Origin: Palaemon carinicauda
Taxonomy: Eukaryota > Arthropoda > Malacostraca > Decapoda > Palaemonidae
Direction of reading: 5' to 3'
Length of the DNA stretch: 64,000 nucleotides
Assembly: GCF_036898095.1 (NCBI RefSeq)
Contig: NC_090729.1
Span: 63,951,132 to 64,015,131 of the forward strand
Translations under genes and position numbers: made by a program
The notes under the pieces: generated by a model
Database searches by the model: none
Told to the model about the DNA's origin: nothing
The model's input: only the letters and a program-made list of their open reading frames with translations
Part shown: positions 45,648 to 57,096 of the stretch, in pieces
Layout: each line of letters begins with the position of its first letter
How positions within the stretch are numbered: position 1 is the first letter of the stretch

Positions 45648-46688
45648 TGTCATGCCGGTTCCATCGTGACTTTTCACTAAACTCTCTTACCTGAAAATCA
45701 TTCGGAGGCTATCATTCAATTTAGGACAATCGACTTATTCCTGGCAAGCCTATCTTTAACAACCAAACCTTGGTATAGGCTAATACCGTATACATCAAAG
45801 GTATAGGGTAATATTCTAAGCCTATACTTAAAGTTGAACTTGACTCTTGCTGTGGAGAAGGACGGATCTTTATTTGCAGTGGAGGTTGATGGAAAGGCGG
45901 GTTCCCGGGGTCTTTTTATTCTTACTTCTACAAGTGCTAGTACATGACAAGTACTCCAAACTGGTACCCTGTAATACAAAGTCTTCATTTAGGACAACGA
46001 TCCTATGTCAAACAACATGCAATTCGTAGCCTAGGCTATACTGTACTCTTAAATAACCTATTGGTTATGCTGCACAGTTTGTGGCAACTCAAATAATAAA
46101 AACTTCACAAATCTGAAATTATTATTACACATCTTAACATACGATTGGTAGCAAACTTCCAACCACATGCAAACACAGCATGAAGCAGTTTCAATACTGG
46201 CAGGATTATCGTAACTTTATTTGATAACTCTGTTACTGTATTGCATTTAAAAAAAAAACCCACAACAGAAAATATCACGTGTTATTAAATCAGATAAATG
46301 ATAACTAAAACAAGTGCATACCTTTTAAAAGGGAGAAAGTAAGACTTTCACATAATGATAAGAGGAGCAACACCGTTTCCCCTCTATACTGATCGCTGTC
46401 GACTTCAAGAGTGCGCTCTGAGCTTACCTCGCACAGCTACGCCCGAGGCTCACGCAACTACGCCTTTGTTTACCTTGTTCACTTAATCACAGACTCTCGA
46501 CCGCAGACACAACTACTCCTTTGTTACGCCTCTCTACACCTCTCCGTATGCACACTTGATCCTACGCCATTTCAACTACGTGTGGCTAACATAACATTTT
46601 GATGAGATGAAAACCAATTCGTTTATTAAGACCAATAATCATCAAGGGAATTACCATTCAGTTGAATGTGAGCATTTCTGTCATTACA
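45648..46688 (-). repeat. Putative solo LTR inserted in Gypsy-1 integrase
   Basis: 1.04-kb insertion that splits the integrase HHCC region from the core. Read on the minus strand it begins TGTAATGACAGAAATGC and ends GGCATGACA, LTR-like ends. Comparison with the uninterrupted copy at 29433-29560 fixes both boundaries; the flanking bases (TATG and AATG) look like a slightly decayed 4-bp target duplication. No internal coding region. Family unknown. Confidence 0.5.
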
Positions 46689-46870
46689 CATACAATTCCT
46701 TATATAAGATTCCACATCTTTATATACACCTGGCCACCATACAAAAGTTCTTGCATTTGACTTTGATCTTACAATACCTTGGTGATCAGCATGTATTTCT
46801 AACAAAACTTTATTCCTCAGTGAATTAGGAATAACTACCCTTGAACCTCTCATCACTATTCCTTGTGTTA
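46689..46870 (-). pseudogene. Gypsy-1 integrase zinc-binding domain
   Basis: HHCC region: HADHQG, then VWWPGVYKD and the first Cys (RNCMC), where the solo-LTR-like insertion cuts in. It corresponds to the minus-strand fragment 29560-29690. Confidence 0.75.
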
Positions 46871-47400
46871 CACTCAGTTCATAACATACTGTAAATCCTT
46901 ATAGAGTTTACAATTTTCCTCTTTTCCACATAAGTCCCTACCTGTCATTAAATTCTCCAAAACCTTACTAAGAACTGGGTCTTTCTTGGTACTGTGTGCT
47001 ACATCCTTTGCTGTAATGGGTACATCATATACAGAAATGAACAGAATACTGTCATCATACTCTTCTGGAGCTTTGTCTACTGGTAATCTAGATAAAGCAT
47101 CACCCATCTCTGATGTTGGACGGTATTCTATATCATAGTGGCACACGGCTAACGTAATTGTCCAACGTTGTAGTCTTGCAGCTACCAACGTAGGTAAACT
47201 TGCTTTTGGACCCAATATTGCTAATAAAGGTTTATGATCTAACAAGTGTGAACTTTTTCCTACCATAAGGATACATATGAAATTTCTTAACTCCATACAC
47301 TAATGTTAAACCTTCTTTTTCTATTTGAGAGCAATTCTTTTCTGCCTTGTTCAATACTCTAGAAGTGAATGCAATTGTTTTTTTTCTGTCCCATCTGGCA
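46871..47400 (-). pseudogene. Gypsy-1 RNase H C-terminal half
   Basis: DHKPLLAILGPK near 47230, ARLQRW near 47180, then IEYRPTSEMGDALSRLP near 47100, the usual end of Ty3/Gypsy RNase H, followed by a linker toward integrase. A frame break lies near 47300-47350 between this and the N-terminal half. Confidence 0.75.
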
Positions 47401-48300
47401 TTATATGAGATAATACCGCACCTAAACCTATGCTTGATGCATCACATACTAATTTAACTGGTAAATCCATTTGATAATGTACTAAGGATGTAGGTGATGT
47501 TATTTCCTGTTTGATTCTTTCAAAAGATTCCTGACACTCTTTTGTCCACTCCCATTCTACACCCTTATTCAACAAATTATACAATGGATGTGCAATTGTA
47601 GACAAATTCTGAATGAAATTCCCATGAAATGTTACTAAACCTAAAATTGATTGTAATTCCTTAACATTTTCTGGTACTTTTGTTGATTGCACAGCCTTAA
47701 TCTTCTCTTCAGTTTTGTGAATACCCTTGCCATTAATTACAAAACCTAAGTATTCCACTGAATCAACTTCAAAATTACATTTGCTCTTATTAACTGTAAT
47801 ATTATGTTCCTTCAACTTCTTCAGAACTGTTCGCAATCTTTCTCTATGTTCTCTTGTGCCTTTACTAGCTATTGAAATATCATATATAAAAATGAATACT
47901 TCTTGCATTCCTGAAAAAAATCTTATCCATAGTTTGTTGCCATATAGCTGGACTACTTGCAACTCCATAAGGTAATATATTCTGTCTAAACAAACCTGAG
48001 GATGTATTTACTGTACATAATTCCTGTGAACTTTCATCCACGAGAAGTTGTTGAAATGCTTGTCTTAAACCTAACTTAGAAAAAAACACTGCATCCTGAT
48101 TTAGTTGCAAATATATCTTTCGGATTTGGTAATGGATGTTAAGCTACTTGCAGTTGTGGATTGAACTGTACTTTGTAATTTCCATATAACATAACCTGAC
48201 CATTTTCCTTAAGAATAGGTACTAATGGAGTATCCCGATCTGAATATGTAACCTTATCCCATGAACCTTCATTTTCTAATCTCCTGATTTCTGTTTCAAC
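47351..48300 (-). pseudogene. Gypsy-1 reverse transcriptase and RNase H N-terminal half
   Basis: RT fingers and palm: FSKLGLRQAFQQL near 48070, LPYGVASSPAIWQQ near 47980, then a frame shift near 47900 at the active site, which now reads YDIS in place of the usual Y-x-D-D. It continues with LGFVINGKGI, the connection segment (LGLVTFHGNFI) and RNase H start LVCDASSIGLGAVLS near 47430. The altered active site and frame shift make this copy inactive. Confidence 0.8.
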
Positions 48301-48657
48301 TGCACTTTCCAAAACTGTTCAGTTTCAAAACTAAATTGCCTTAGCGTTCTTTACTGTACCTACTTTATCTTCAAATACGTCTTAAAAATCTGATATAATA
48401 TTATGCACAGACATTTCATTTTTGTGTTCATCTTGTCTACCTGTAATCTTCAAAATACTAGGCCAATCTAATTTCAAATACTGTAGCCAATGCAAACCTA
48501 GCAAAGTTTGTCCTTTAATTTTTACTACTGTTAATGGCATTCTCTCTAATTTCTGTTCTTTGTACTGTACCTCTACGTTCGGACACCTATTACCTGAATA
48601 TCAAAACCATTATAACCTTTCAAAACTCGATTTGTACCTTCTAATAACAAATTAGAA
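48301..48657 (-). pseudogene. Gypsy-1 protease C-terminal part and linker to RT
   Basis: Runs on the minus strand from the DIRS-D junction with TNRVLKGYNGFD, then LLGLHWLQYL near 48490, typical of the end of Ty3/Gypsy protease and the linker before RT. The reading frame is compatible with the protease half at 56784-56910 across the insertion. Confidence 0.65.
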
Positions 48658-48659
48658 AA

Positions 48660-49022
48660 CGGATTTTGAGCGAAGCGTAAAATCTATTTTTGGGTGAGAT
48701 AGCCATGTCGTCCAATTGGAAGTTCCTTAAGGTAGCTTCCTAAGGGATATATGTACTGCAGTGATATTCCTAGAGAATTTTACCTTCAGGTATCCAGAAT
48801 TCTAACTCCTGACGCGAATGTCCTTAATTTCCTCTCAAGGATATCGCATAATATAAGAGGACGTATTTTTGACACGCCTCATAGCAATCTGCACCCCTAA
48901 TAGCATTTACGCTTCGAGGAGGTGTGGCAAAATAAAAGGGAGCTATATCAAGGCTACCCAGTTCTCGTACTACTATTGAGAATGATAACAGCGCCATTCC
49001 CACGATGGCAGACATTCCTTGT
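48660..49022. repeat. DIRS-D right ITR (plus-strand left)
   Basis: Complement of 56508-56783; the inner end is at GCCATCGTGGGAATGGCGC (complemented here). This arm has about 60 bp around 48900-48960 that are deleted in the other arm. Confidence 0.8.
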
Positions 49023-49102
49023 AGCATTGAGCATGGTGTTACAGATACAGTACCACGGGGGGGATTTTGTGAAGATCTTTTCTTTTAGAAGAGATGGGTG
49101 GG

Positions 49103-49202
49103 TCCATCAGGACGACATGGCTATCTCGCCCAAAAATAGATTTTTCGCGTTGCTCAAAATCCGTTTTTTTTGGGGGCTCAAGCCATGTCGTCCTGATGGA
49201 AG
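49103..49202. repeat. DIRS-D internal complementary region
   Basis: TCCATCAGGACGACATGGCT to CTCAAAATCCG, then a T-run, GGGGGCTCAAGCCATG and TCGTCCTGATGGA. It is a head-to-tail join of the element's two termini, on the strand expected for a minus-oriented copy. Confidence 0.85.
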
Positions 49203-50138
49203 CATACCAGAGCATTAGTGTATCTGTGGATTTTCATCAGTGCCTTAACTTTATAGCAACCTTTTCTATGGTCATGGGGACCAATTGAGACAAGAGACGT
49301 CACCGTTACTCGTCATCATCACTAATCATAATCAATGCTAGTGCTTCTTGCCTCCTACAGGGAAGAGTCATCTAGACAGTAGAAAAGGGGTCTCGGGGTT
49401 AACATATATTGTATGACCAAACATAATTATACACTGAAAATACAAATAGTCTCATAGTTGTATATTTGCTGAATTAACATCAATGTTTCTTATATCTATA
49501 TTTGTGAGCATTCAATTATATGAGGAATACTTTGGTAAGTCGAAGAACTCTGGCATGTATATACACAATAGAGTGGCGAAAGCGGACGAATTACATTCTA
49601 ATAGACATTTATTCCTAATAAATGACTAAAAGGGATGGTTAGTAAAACGAATGTAGTATGAAAATGAGATTATACATGTAACAAGTACAGAGACTATATT
49701 CTTTCTTACTTAAAGGGAAGAAATGATGAGTGCCACTCTCAGACTGAAGAAAATTTATAAAACAATTTTTCTTCATAATGCCTGTACTGGTTACTTCTAT
49801 CTGCACTGTGTACTACATACACCGGCACTAGTGCTATCTGTATAATTCCACACCTGGGATTTTGAACAGAGGTAGTGGTGTCACCATGGGAACACTTAAT
49901 CAAGAGAGGTCACACCTAAGAAGGGTGACCGCTGCACCCTTTAATTGAGAGTCTCAGTCAATTAGCTGTTCATCGTAGAATTAGACGGCAGGTTAAATAA
50001 TCTACCCAACGTCACCACATACTGCTTCAGATCATGGACTTGCTTAGCGTAGTGTTTGTAGAACACTCTGGATGATTCTCACCCAGTACATGTGTGAGGA
50101 CATGTGAGGTCCCAAGCTATTAACTGTTTACCACAGTA
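49203..50138 (-). other. DIRS-D 3' UTR
   Basis: Non-coding. The first part next to YR (49990-50120) is a diverged tandem duplicate of the YR C-terminal coding region at 50140-50270. Confidence 0.5.
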
Positions 50139-51536
50139 ATTAGGGGGCAGGTTTTAATACACTACCTGCCGCCACAAGGAAGTGTTTCAGTTCATGCACT
50201 TGTTTTGCATAGTGTTTGTAAAACACTCTGGATGATTTCCATGCAGTGTATGAACGAAGACGCTCAAATTCCATACACTGAAAGAAGTTCAGTGATGAAG
50301 CAATCTTTCTCGGATCATGACCTGCGGGAGTACTGTCTGGATCCGCTCTATGAATAAAGTAGGTGAGCTTCGCCCTTAGTTGTTTCAGGGATAAATTTGA
50401 TCCAGAAGTTTCTCCTTTAAAGAGCTGTCCTCCCCTGAAGTCTGAAGTTCTACGAAGATAGAACTTAAGACACTCTACAGGACAAAGAGAGACGTCTTCC
50501 TTCAGAGGGCAGATTCTCCAGGGACCCTATCTCTTAGTGGGTAGCTGGTTTTTAGCGAAAAAGGATGGATCAGGAAAGAGATTCAGTTCTCGCACTTCCG
50601 TGAACTGAATGTGACCCTCATCTCTGGATAGGACCACTATCTCACTAACTCTAGCCCCGGAGGCTATAGCAAATAGAAAAATAGCCTTTTGGGTTAGATC
50701 CTTAAGAGAACAATCTTCATTGTTTCACAGATGAGGCATAATGTAGAACCTTGTCCAAAGACCAAGAGATGGGGCTTTGGTGGTACTACGAGTCTAAGCC
50801 TAGCGCATGCCTTCGGAATCTTATTAAAGATTTCATCCGCCAGATACACTTGAAAAGCATATAGGAGAGGCCTAGTCAAGGCTGACTTGCACGTATTTAT
50901 CAAATTGGCCGCCAGACCTTGGCTATGAAGGTGGACAAAGAAGGACAGACAGAAGTTCATTGAAATTTCTTTCGGTCCTTTTGCTTTGACAAACGCAACC
51001 GACTTTTTCCAGGAAGACTCATATTGTGTTCTAGTTGACTTAGCCTTGTATTCTTCTAAGAATTCTATATTGCCTTTTGAGATCCCAAATCTTTTTCTAA
51101 CCGCTAGAGTAAGAAAATCATGAAATGAAGGGTTTGTTCTCTCTGTGATAAAACAAAGGCAGTTAATTTCTGAACCTTTGGAAATAAACCTAGGATCGGA
51201 GCTAGGACCAGCCTCATCTTCAAGTTCTTCAAATTGTCTATCAGCCCCACTAGAGGATCCTCGTATGGGGCTACTTATCGAGGTAGTTTCTTGAAGACGC
51301 TTGTGACGAAGAGGTCGAATTGTAGTTCCGGGACTTGTTCCCAACTGGGAGGGAATAGGTCTGCGTCCATGGACCATTCCAACTCTATCGGCTTGGACCG
51401 AAATAGAGCATCCACTGTCACCTTGTGGATCAGTTGTAAATGAACTGCTGGCAGGTGCCATCCCTTTAAGAAAGGGATGGGTAACTTCCCAGATCAGTCG
51501 TAGGAAGTCTGATCTGTATGGAGGGGGCTTCCCCAC
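50139..51536 (-). pseudogene. DIRS-D tyrosine recombinase with N-terminal extension
   Basis: A single open frame from 51536 to 50694 covers an N-terminal extension (Ser/Arg/Pro-rich, overlapping RNase H and MT in another phase) and the first YR half: NPSFHDFLTLAVRKRFG, FLEEYKAKSTR, HLHSQGLAANLINT. Then frame breaks. The catalytic half remains readable down to about 50150: a degraded Arg box near 50650, the GHDPRK box near 50315 and a Tyr in the KHYAKQ box near 50210. This copy shows that extension and YR can be one continuous ORF. Confidence 0.8.
51200..51510 (-). pseudogene. DIRS-D RNase H end and MT-like remnant
   Basis: In a different phase from the YR frame over the same bases: a KWHLPAVHLQ segment, a degraded ADAL motif, ELQFDLF and VAPYEDP, then the MT C-terminal block. 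It contains at least one stop (in PR-stop-VAPY). The N-terminal half of RNase H appears deleted between about 51540 and 51640. Confidence 0.55.
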
Positions 51537-51639
51537 TCATGATAGGACCAGCAGAGTCTTGGGACTTTTGTGCTTTAATTTTTGTTAGAGAAGCGATTAA
51601 AGGCGGACCGATATCAGTCTTTTTTTTAACTCTTCAAGC

Positions 51640-52500
51640 ATTTGATGTATATTTTTTCCAGGTTCTTAACGCATCTTTCCGTTGTGCTCTTTGCACTAGG
51701 TCTGTCACTATTGCGAACTGGGAAAAGTTTAGCGCTTGTCCCTGTTGGCGTCTTGGAAATCTGACTGATTACCTGAGTCTCTTGACAGACCTCGCGAGCT
51801 CCTTTTATATTCCCAAGGGTAAGGAGAGTTGATGTGACTGTGGGCTTCAATGGTTTTTCAGTCATTGAAACCCTTGAGCTGGAGAAAGTCGAGACTTCTA
51901 GAAGCTTATCTTGCATCCGTGATGTCCCGGGAACCGGGTCATTTCCTTGAATGCACATTGGCCAGCCACTTCGGGTGCTGCCCACCCCAGCCTCTCGTTC
52001 AGGTATATAAATGCCTGAACCATTTCTAGGCTTGACTTTGACGTAACTAAGTCTACCAATCCTATGAAGATACTTAGGACTGTGAATCCGACACATATCT
52101 TTCCTAGGATGAATGTTACTATCTGTAACTTGAACTCTAGATAAGAGGAAGGGGGTAGGTTGACTGGAAGGGTCCGCAGGACACCTATCAGGTCTGGCAA
52201 GACTACAAACAACCCTACTTGGGACAAGGTCCATATTTTCGGAAGGATTAACATTCCAAACTTGCGGTTTTCTATGAACTTGTTGAGTGGCGACAAGTTT
52301 AGAATGACTCAGAGATTTCTTGAGTCCTTCTTGTGAACACAAAACAGCCTTCCCTGGAACTCGATGGGCTATTGTTTTCTTACCACCTGTATGCTCTATA
52401 GCTCTCAGGTATACTCCTCCAGGAGGATTTTGAATTATAGGAGAAGGTAAGGAAATGATGGTGGGGGCATTTCTACTTCCCATCAAGGGCTCATCTTGAA
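51640..52500 (-). pseudogene. DIRS-D reverse transcriptase, heavily mutated
   Basis: RT phase has several stops. Recognisable: EFQGRLFC near 52350, LSPLNKF near 52290, FGMLIL, and a decayed palm; no intact YLDD is seen. In contrast the overlapping gag-phase frame is open for 417 codons through this region (51626-52879). Confidence 0.6.
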
Positions 52501-54208
52501 TAGGCTTTGGACCAAAGGATCGAAGGTCTTGCGATCCTGAAGGAATGTTCCTCTTAGCAGAAGCGTCTTCATGCTTAGAATAGTCAGTAGGTTTAGACTT
52601 TCGACCATCTGCCTGTGGCATCGTAGTCACTGGAATAGTAGGATGTTGTTGAGCAGCCTGGATATTTCCAGCATTTTCGATCTTTTTAGGTTGGGGACCA
52701 ACAACCATGGAAGATTTTCTCTTAGAAAGGATGCCCCATTTTTGAAAAAGACTTATGTTCTCCATGGTGGCATTCTTAATTACTTTCTTAATTACCTTGT
52801 GTGCGAAGAAGTCTTTACCCCAGATGTTGGAAGATATTAGCTTCCTCGTTTCGTGTTTCACTGATGCAGCAGCGAACACAAACTCTCTACATGCTCTTCA
52901 TAAAGGCGTAAAGGTCCTTCGCTAAGATAAGCCATATGCATTTTGGCCATGACGATGAGCATGTCTGGGGTATTTTTGTAGGTTGAACACAACTCTATGT
53001 AATTTTGTAGAATAGGGGAGGTCGCAAGTCTCTCTTTTGTCTCTTGTTCATGATGCAAGAGCAACTCAGATAATTTAGGGAGACATACATTAAATTGTCG
53101 ACTTGCGACATCCGCGTCTAATTTTCCTACTGAAAAAGTCAAATGGACTTCTTTCCAATCCTTTTCCTATCCCGGAAAAGCTGGTGAGAGAGGCTTGCAC
53201 TCTTCGAGTGTGGGACATGGCTTACCCACCTCCACTGCTTTGGCAACAGATATAAATGCCATCCCCGTAAAGTGGAATGAGAGTGAAGAAGGAGCAAGAA
53301 AGGAAGGGTGTCTGTTATTCAGTGAGAATACCTTCGACTCTGAATAACCTGCCTTTTTCAGACTACCTGAGAGTATAGTCTGTGCCTTATCATGGTCGAG
53401 AATCATGACCTCCTTTGGTTCTGTTCCTTTCCTTGAATTTGGTTCGTACTTCAGTCGAACCCAACAATTAGGGAAAGCATCAAAGCTTGGCCAAAATTGA
53501 ATTTTGTCCAAAGGAACAGCACCCATTTTCTCTGAGATGTAGAGATTGCCATTTAAAATTGGCATCTGTTCCACAAACCTCCAGGGATTGGTTTTGGTGC
53601 ATGTTGGTAGGACTTGATCCATGGGTCGTTTAACTGACCCCTAGGAAGCGACAAGAGAAGCTTTGCAAGGCTCTATCTCGCGTTTTTCTTCCTGCTATTC
53701 GTTTTGTTTACGAAAGCCCTCTATCTGATTCTTCAGTTGGATATATAATTGTACCATTTTATCCAATAGAGGAGTAGAAGACGATGAAATTCCGACGTGA
53801 CATTTTTCTCTTCTACCTTGGAGCACTTCTTGCCCTCAATCTCAAAGGTTTTCTGGCCGTCAGGGGATGTAGTTGGCTCCTGAGGCACTACTATTTCCTT
53901 GCTTGCTTTCGGAAATAGTAGCTTACGCATTCTGTCAGTAGGTAGGAAGGGTCCCGGAAAGATTTTTTGGATGCCTCTCACCCAATTGCATAACTTGTAT
54001 TGAGCAGTATCTCTAGTCTCTGTAGACTTGGGATTTTCAAAACCTTCAGACATTAATGTCCGACATATATTGCAAACCTGTGGGTTCCGATAATGTAGGG
54101 ACCCGGAAATAATATTGCAGGGGGCACGAAACCTGCAAATATTATGACCGTAAAAATATTTACTCTTGTCCTTGCAGGGACTGCAGCACAAGGTATCTGG
54201 TGTTCCTC
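52500..54208 (-). pseudogene. DIRS-D gag-like protein, broken
   Basis: Pieces of the DIRS gag in several frames: Cys/His N-terminal cluster with FYGHNIC and CNICRTL near 54060-54160, TNPWRFVEQM near 53590, KPCPTLEECKPL near 53200, HHEQETKERL near 53050, and SVKHETRKLISSNIWGKD near 52840. Frame shifts lie near 53640-53730, 53150 and 52860. The last part runs on without a stop into the frame overlapping RT. Confidence 0.7.
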
Positions 54209-54226
54209 CTGTAAAGATAAGAGAAC
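54209..54226 (-). other. Candidate 3' splice site before DIRS-D gag
   Basis: On the minus strand TTCTCTTATCTTTACAG precedes GAGGAACACCAG, matching the boundary in copies B and C. Confidence 0.5.
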
Positions 54227-56507
54227 CAAATGAGTATACAAAGGATTATCTCCCTGATGATCAACATGCAAAGGTCATCTACAACAGAATGACTTAGGAT
54301 AGTAAGCTATAAAGGGATAGTAGGAGATACATACTTGTGTACCCCTGCAAGCAAATGCTGTTACCTCCCCCCAGTATTAACTACATGGGGGTTCCTCTAT
54401 TGAGTAACTCCAAGTAGAAGGGCTCTTACCCCTAGGGGTAGAGAAGTACCAATTCACTGTCCAAAATGATGTTAATGCTTTTGGGTAAGGATGACTGATT
54501 CTCAATTAGAATATTGTAGAAAACTATTCATTCAATATATGAGCGGTACCAGCTGAATGCTCGTACAAGGGTACCCAAGGTATGTTAGAAATTACTACTG
54601 TATAATGGTACTGTAGTTTTCTATTTGCAGTAAGTCTGTACTGCAATTTACTGGCTACTGTACATCATGTATTGTAGTCTAGTCATTATGCTGCCTTCAT
54701 AGTAGCATATGACAGTACAGTCTATCTAGCTTGAAGCCAGTTGTACTAGGCAAATTAATGACATATATTTGTATATCCCACTCAGCCTATTTTCTGTAGC
54801 CTTTCTTACAATATATGTATACAGTAATTAAGGATGTAAAAGTCTCATTTTACTGCCTTTCTTCCAAATAGGTTCCAATGGAAGGGGAGAATGTGCCATT
54901 CAAGCTTCCATCCAGCTATAGTACTATTGCCAGTGAGGTGCCGCTAGTACAGTGCCGGCAGGCTAGCCTCCGGCAGTATCAGTACAGTCGGCGTACTGCC
55001 ATCTAAGTCAGGCATTATCTGTACTGGTCTGGCCGGCGGTAATCCGGCAACAGAACTCCTGAATAACAGTCCAAGGGAGAACTGGGGAACCTTGGGGATA
55101 GCAAGGCACTTCCCACTCTCAGCCGGCAGCCGCCAGTTGCCGCAGCTGCCAACTGCCGGCAGCCTCCAGCTGTTGGCTGCCGACAGTCATCGGCTAATGG
55201 TAGGGACCATAGCTGCCGACAAATGATGTGGTTGCCTGCAGTATGCATTGCCGTCAACCAATGTTAGGGCTAGGGAGGGAGTCTGGCTGGCTCCGGCAAC
55301 CTACTGGCAATGGTAAGGTTGCAAGATGTCGGCCCAAGAAAGACAATGGCTCGGCCATCAAAAGTGGAGAGAGGGGTAGGGAACAGGGTCCTCAATAGAG
55401 TGTGGAAGGAACTGACAAAATTGTCAGTCCCAACACTTGTTAAAAGAAACTCTATTTCAGTATCGGCAGAATCCTAGGTGATAGGAGAGTCTCAGTTCTC
55501 CATCCTAGAGATTGCCAACACAGTTAAGGGGATGGCGGCATTGCCGCCTCCTCTCAACACGGGAGAAACTGAGTTCCAGTGCCACGTCATCCTAGGCAAA
55601 AGAAGATCACTCTTCAGCGTAGAGGACTGCGGCGCAGGACTAGTACTATAGTCGCAAGGAGAAGATAGTATCCTACCACTACTTCAAGTGCGGCTATGGA
55701 GGGTTAACCTCCATTGCCGGCAGCCTAGCCGGCAGGGGAATGATGGTATTCTACAACCCATTCACCCTGCCGGCAGGTCGCCGACATAAGACTAAATACT
55801 CTGAGATTCTGACTAAATCCCAAAACCTGCTGGTATACCACAACCAGCGGTTCAAGGGAAGAGGCAGGAAAAACCCCAGGTTAGTCATGTCTGAATAAAA
55901 TTCAAGGCACGGCTATTAGGGTTGTAGCCTGAAGCTACACTCAGAGGGAAAGATATTACCCTTAAATCTCAGAAGAGACGTGTAATGTTTCATATAATTC
56001 TAGGAGGTATCAGTCTCCGCTGAATTGAAAACAATACACGAGGGTAACCGGCGGATGTCTGAAAGTATAGTAAAATGCCTAGGTTAGAATACCTAGGCTA
56101 AACGAGATCTTGGTTACCTAAATCACCGAAACTCTAACTATATTATCGACAGAGAAAGGAAAATTATGCACATTATCAAATCTTTATGAGAAAAATTGCC
56201 TAAATAGCTAAATAATTAAAATAATTAAATAAAGCTATTTAAACTGGAAGAGGTTCTGCTATTTAAAAAACACATGCCTAACGAACGACGGCGCCCATGG
56301 CGCCTCCAGTAACTGGCCTAGCTCTTAAGCACAATAAATTACTCTAATTACATTGTGAAACAGGAGCTAGATTATACTCATAGTAAAGACCCGATACTCA
56401 ACTTTCCAGAGGCGGTAAAAGATGGAAAAAGCATAATTTATAATCCTTAAAACGATCGAAAAGTTCGATCAGCAGGGAATACCACCGAGCGAAATCGCTC
56501 CAAAATA
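54227..56507 (-). other. DIRS-D leader
   Basis: 2.3 kb non-coding leader. GCCGGC-rich between about 54940 and 55800, with no tandem periodicity. Near 56400-56440 (minus strand) an ATG frame includes TASGKLSIG, equivalent to the SGKL frames in copies C and E. Confidence 0.5.
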
Positions 56508-56783
56508 AGGAATGTCCGCCATCGTGGGAATGGCGCTGTTATCATTCTCAATAGTAGTACGAGAACGCTATTAGGGATGCAGATTGCTATGAGGCATGTC
56601 AAGAATACATCCTCTGATATTATGCAATATCCTTGATAGAAAATTTAATGATATTCGCGCCAGGAGTTAGAATTCTGGATACCTAAAGGTAAAATTCTTT
56701 GGGAATATCACTGTAGTACATATATCCCTTAGGAAGCTACCTTAAGGAACTTCCATCAGGACGACATGGCTTGAGCTCAAAAA
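56508..56783. repeat. DIRS-D left ITR (plus-strand right)
   Basis: Partner of 48660-49022, shorter by a 60-bp deletion near 56570. Outermost bases on plus: GGCTTGAGCTCAAAAA. Confidence 0.8.
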
Positions 56784-57096
56784 GTCTTTTAGCTGTTTGC
56801 TCAGACATAATTGATACATTGGCTGCTGTGTCAACTTGCATCACAATTGGTTTACCATTTATGATTACTTCTACCAAGATATGTTTCTTTGCATTCTTAT
56901 TGACAAAATTTAGGCGAAACGCAAAATCAGTTTCTGAATTATCCTGATTATTATGAACATTTTCCGCATTATTCTCTTGACCAATCGTATCGACTGTAGC
57001 ATTTATTTTCTTTGCATACTGTTTAGGGAATCTTCAAGCAGTTGCAAAATGACTCATCTTTCTACAATTCTGGCATGTTTGTCCAGTAACAGGGCA
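56784..57096 (-). pseudogene. Gypsy-1 gag zinc knuckle and protease N-terminal part
   Basis: On the minus strand: a CCHC-type knuckle (CQNCRKMSH...) whose fourth ligand codon is a TGA at 57034-57036, a linker, then the aspartic protease segment with HILVEVIINGKP and the catalytic DTA in VDTAANVS near 56840. The DIRS-D insertion follows directly after AKR. The gag part upstream of the knuckle is cut by DIRS-E at 57097. Confidence 0.75.

Larger units (their letters stand above)
48660..56783 (-). mobile_element. DIRS-like retrotransposon copy D, inserted in Gypsy-1
   Basis: Complete minus-strand DIRS-like element of 8.1 kb. Ends: left end near 56783 (TTGAGCTCAAAAA on plus), right end near 48660 (ACGGATTTTGAGCG on plus). 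ITRs at 48660-49022 and 56508-56783, ICR at 49103-49202. Gag, RT, RNase H, MT and YR are all recognisable but heavily mutated. No target duplication flanks it. It separates the two halves of Gypsy-1 protease. Confidence 0.85.
44165..57096 (-). mobile_element. Gypsy-1: minus-strand Ty3/Gypsy element with nested insertions
   Basis: Read on the minus strand from 57096: gag zinc knuckle, protease (split), RT, RNase H, integrase (split), polypurine tract, 3' LTR. The order PR-RT-RH-IN is standard Ty3/Gypsy. Two insertions lie inside: DIRS-D (48660-56783) in protease and a solo-LTR-like segment (45648-46688) in integrase. The gag side is cut off by DIRS-E at 57097. Many stops; the element is dead. 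Related to the fragment at 29433-31165. Confidence 0.8.
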
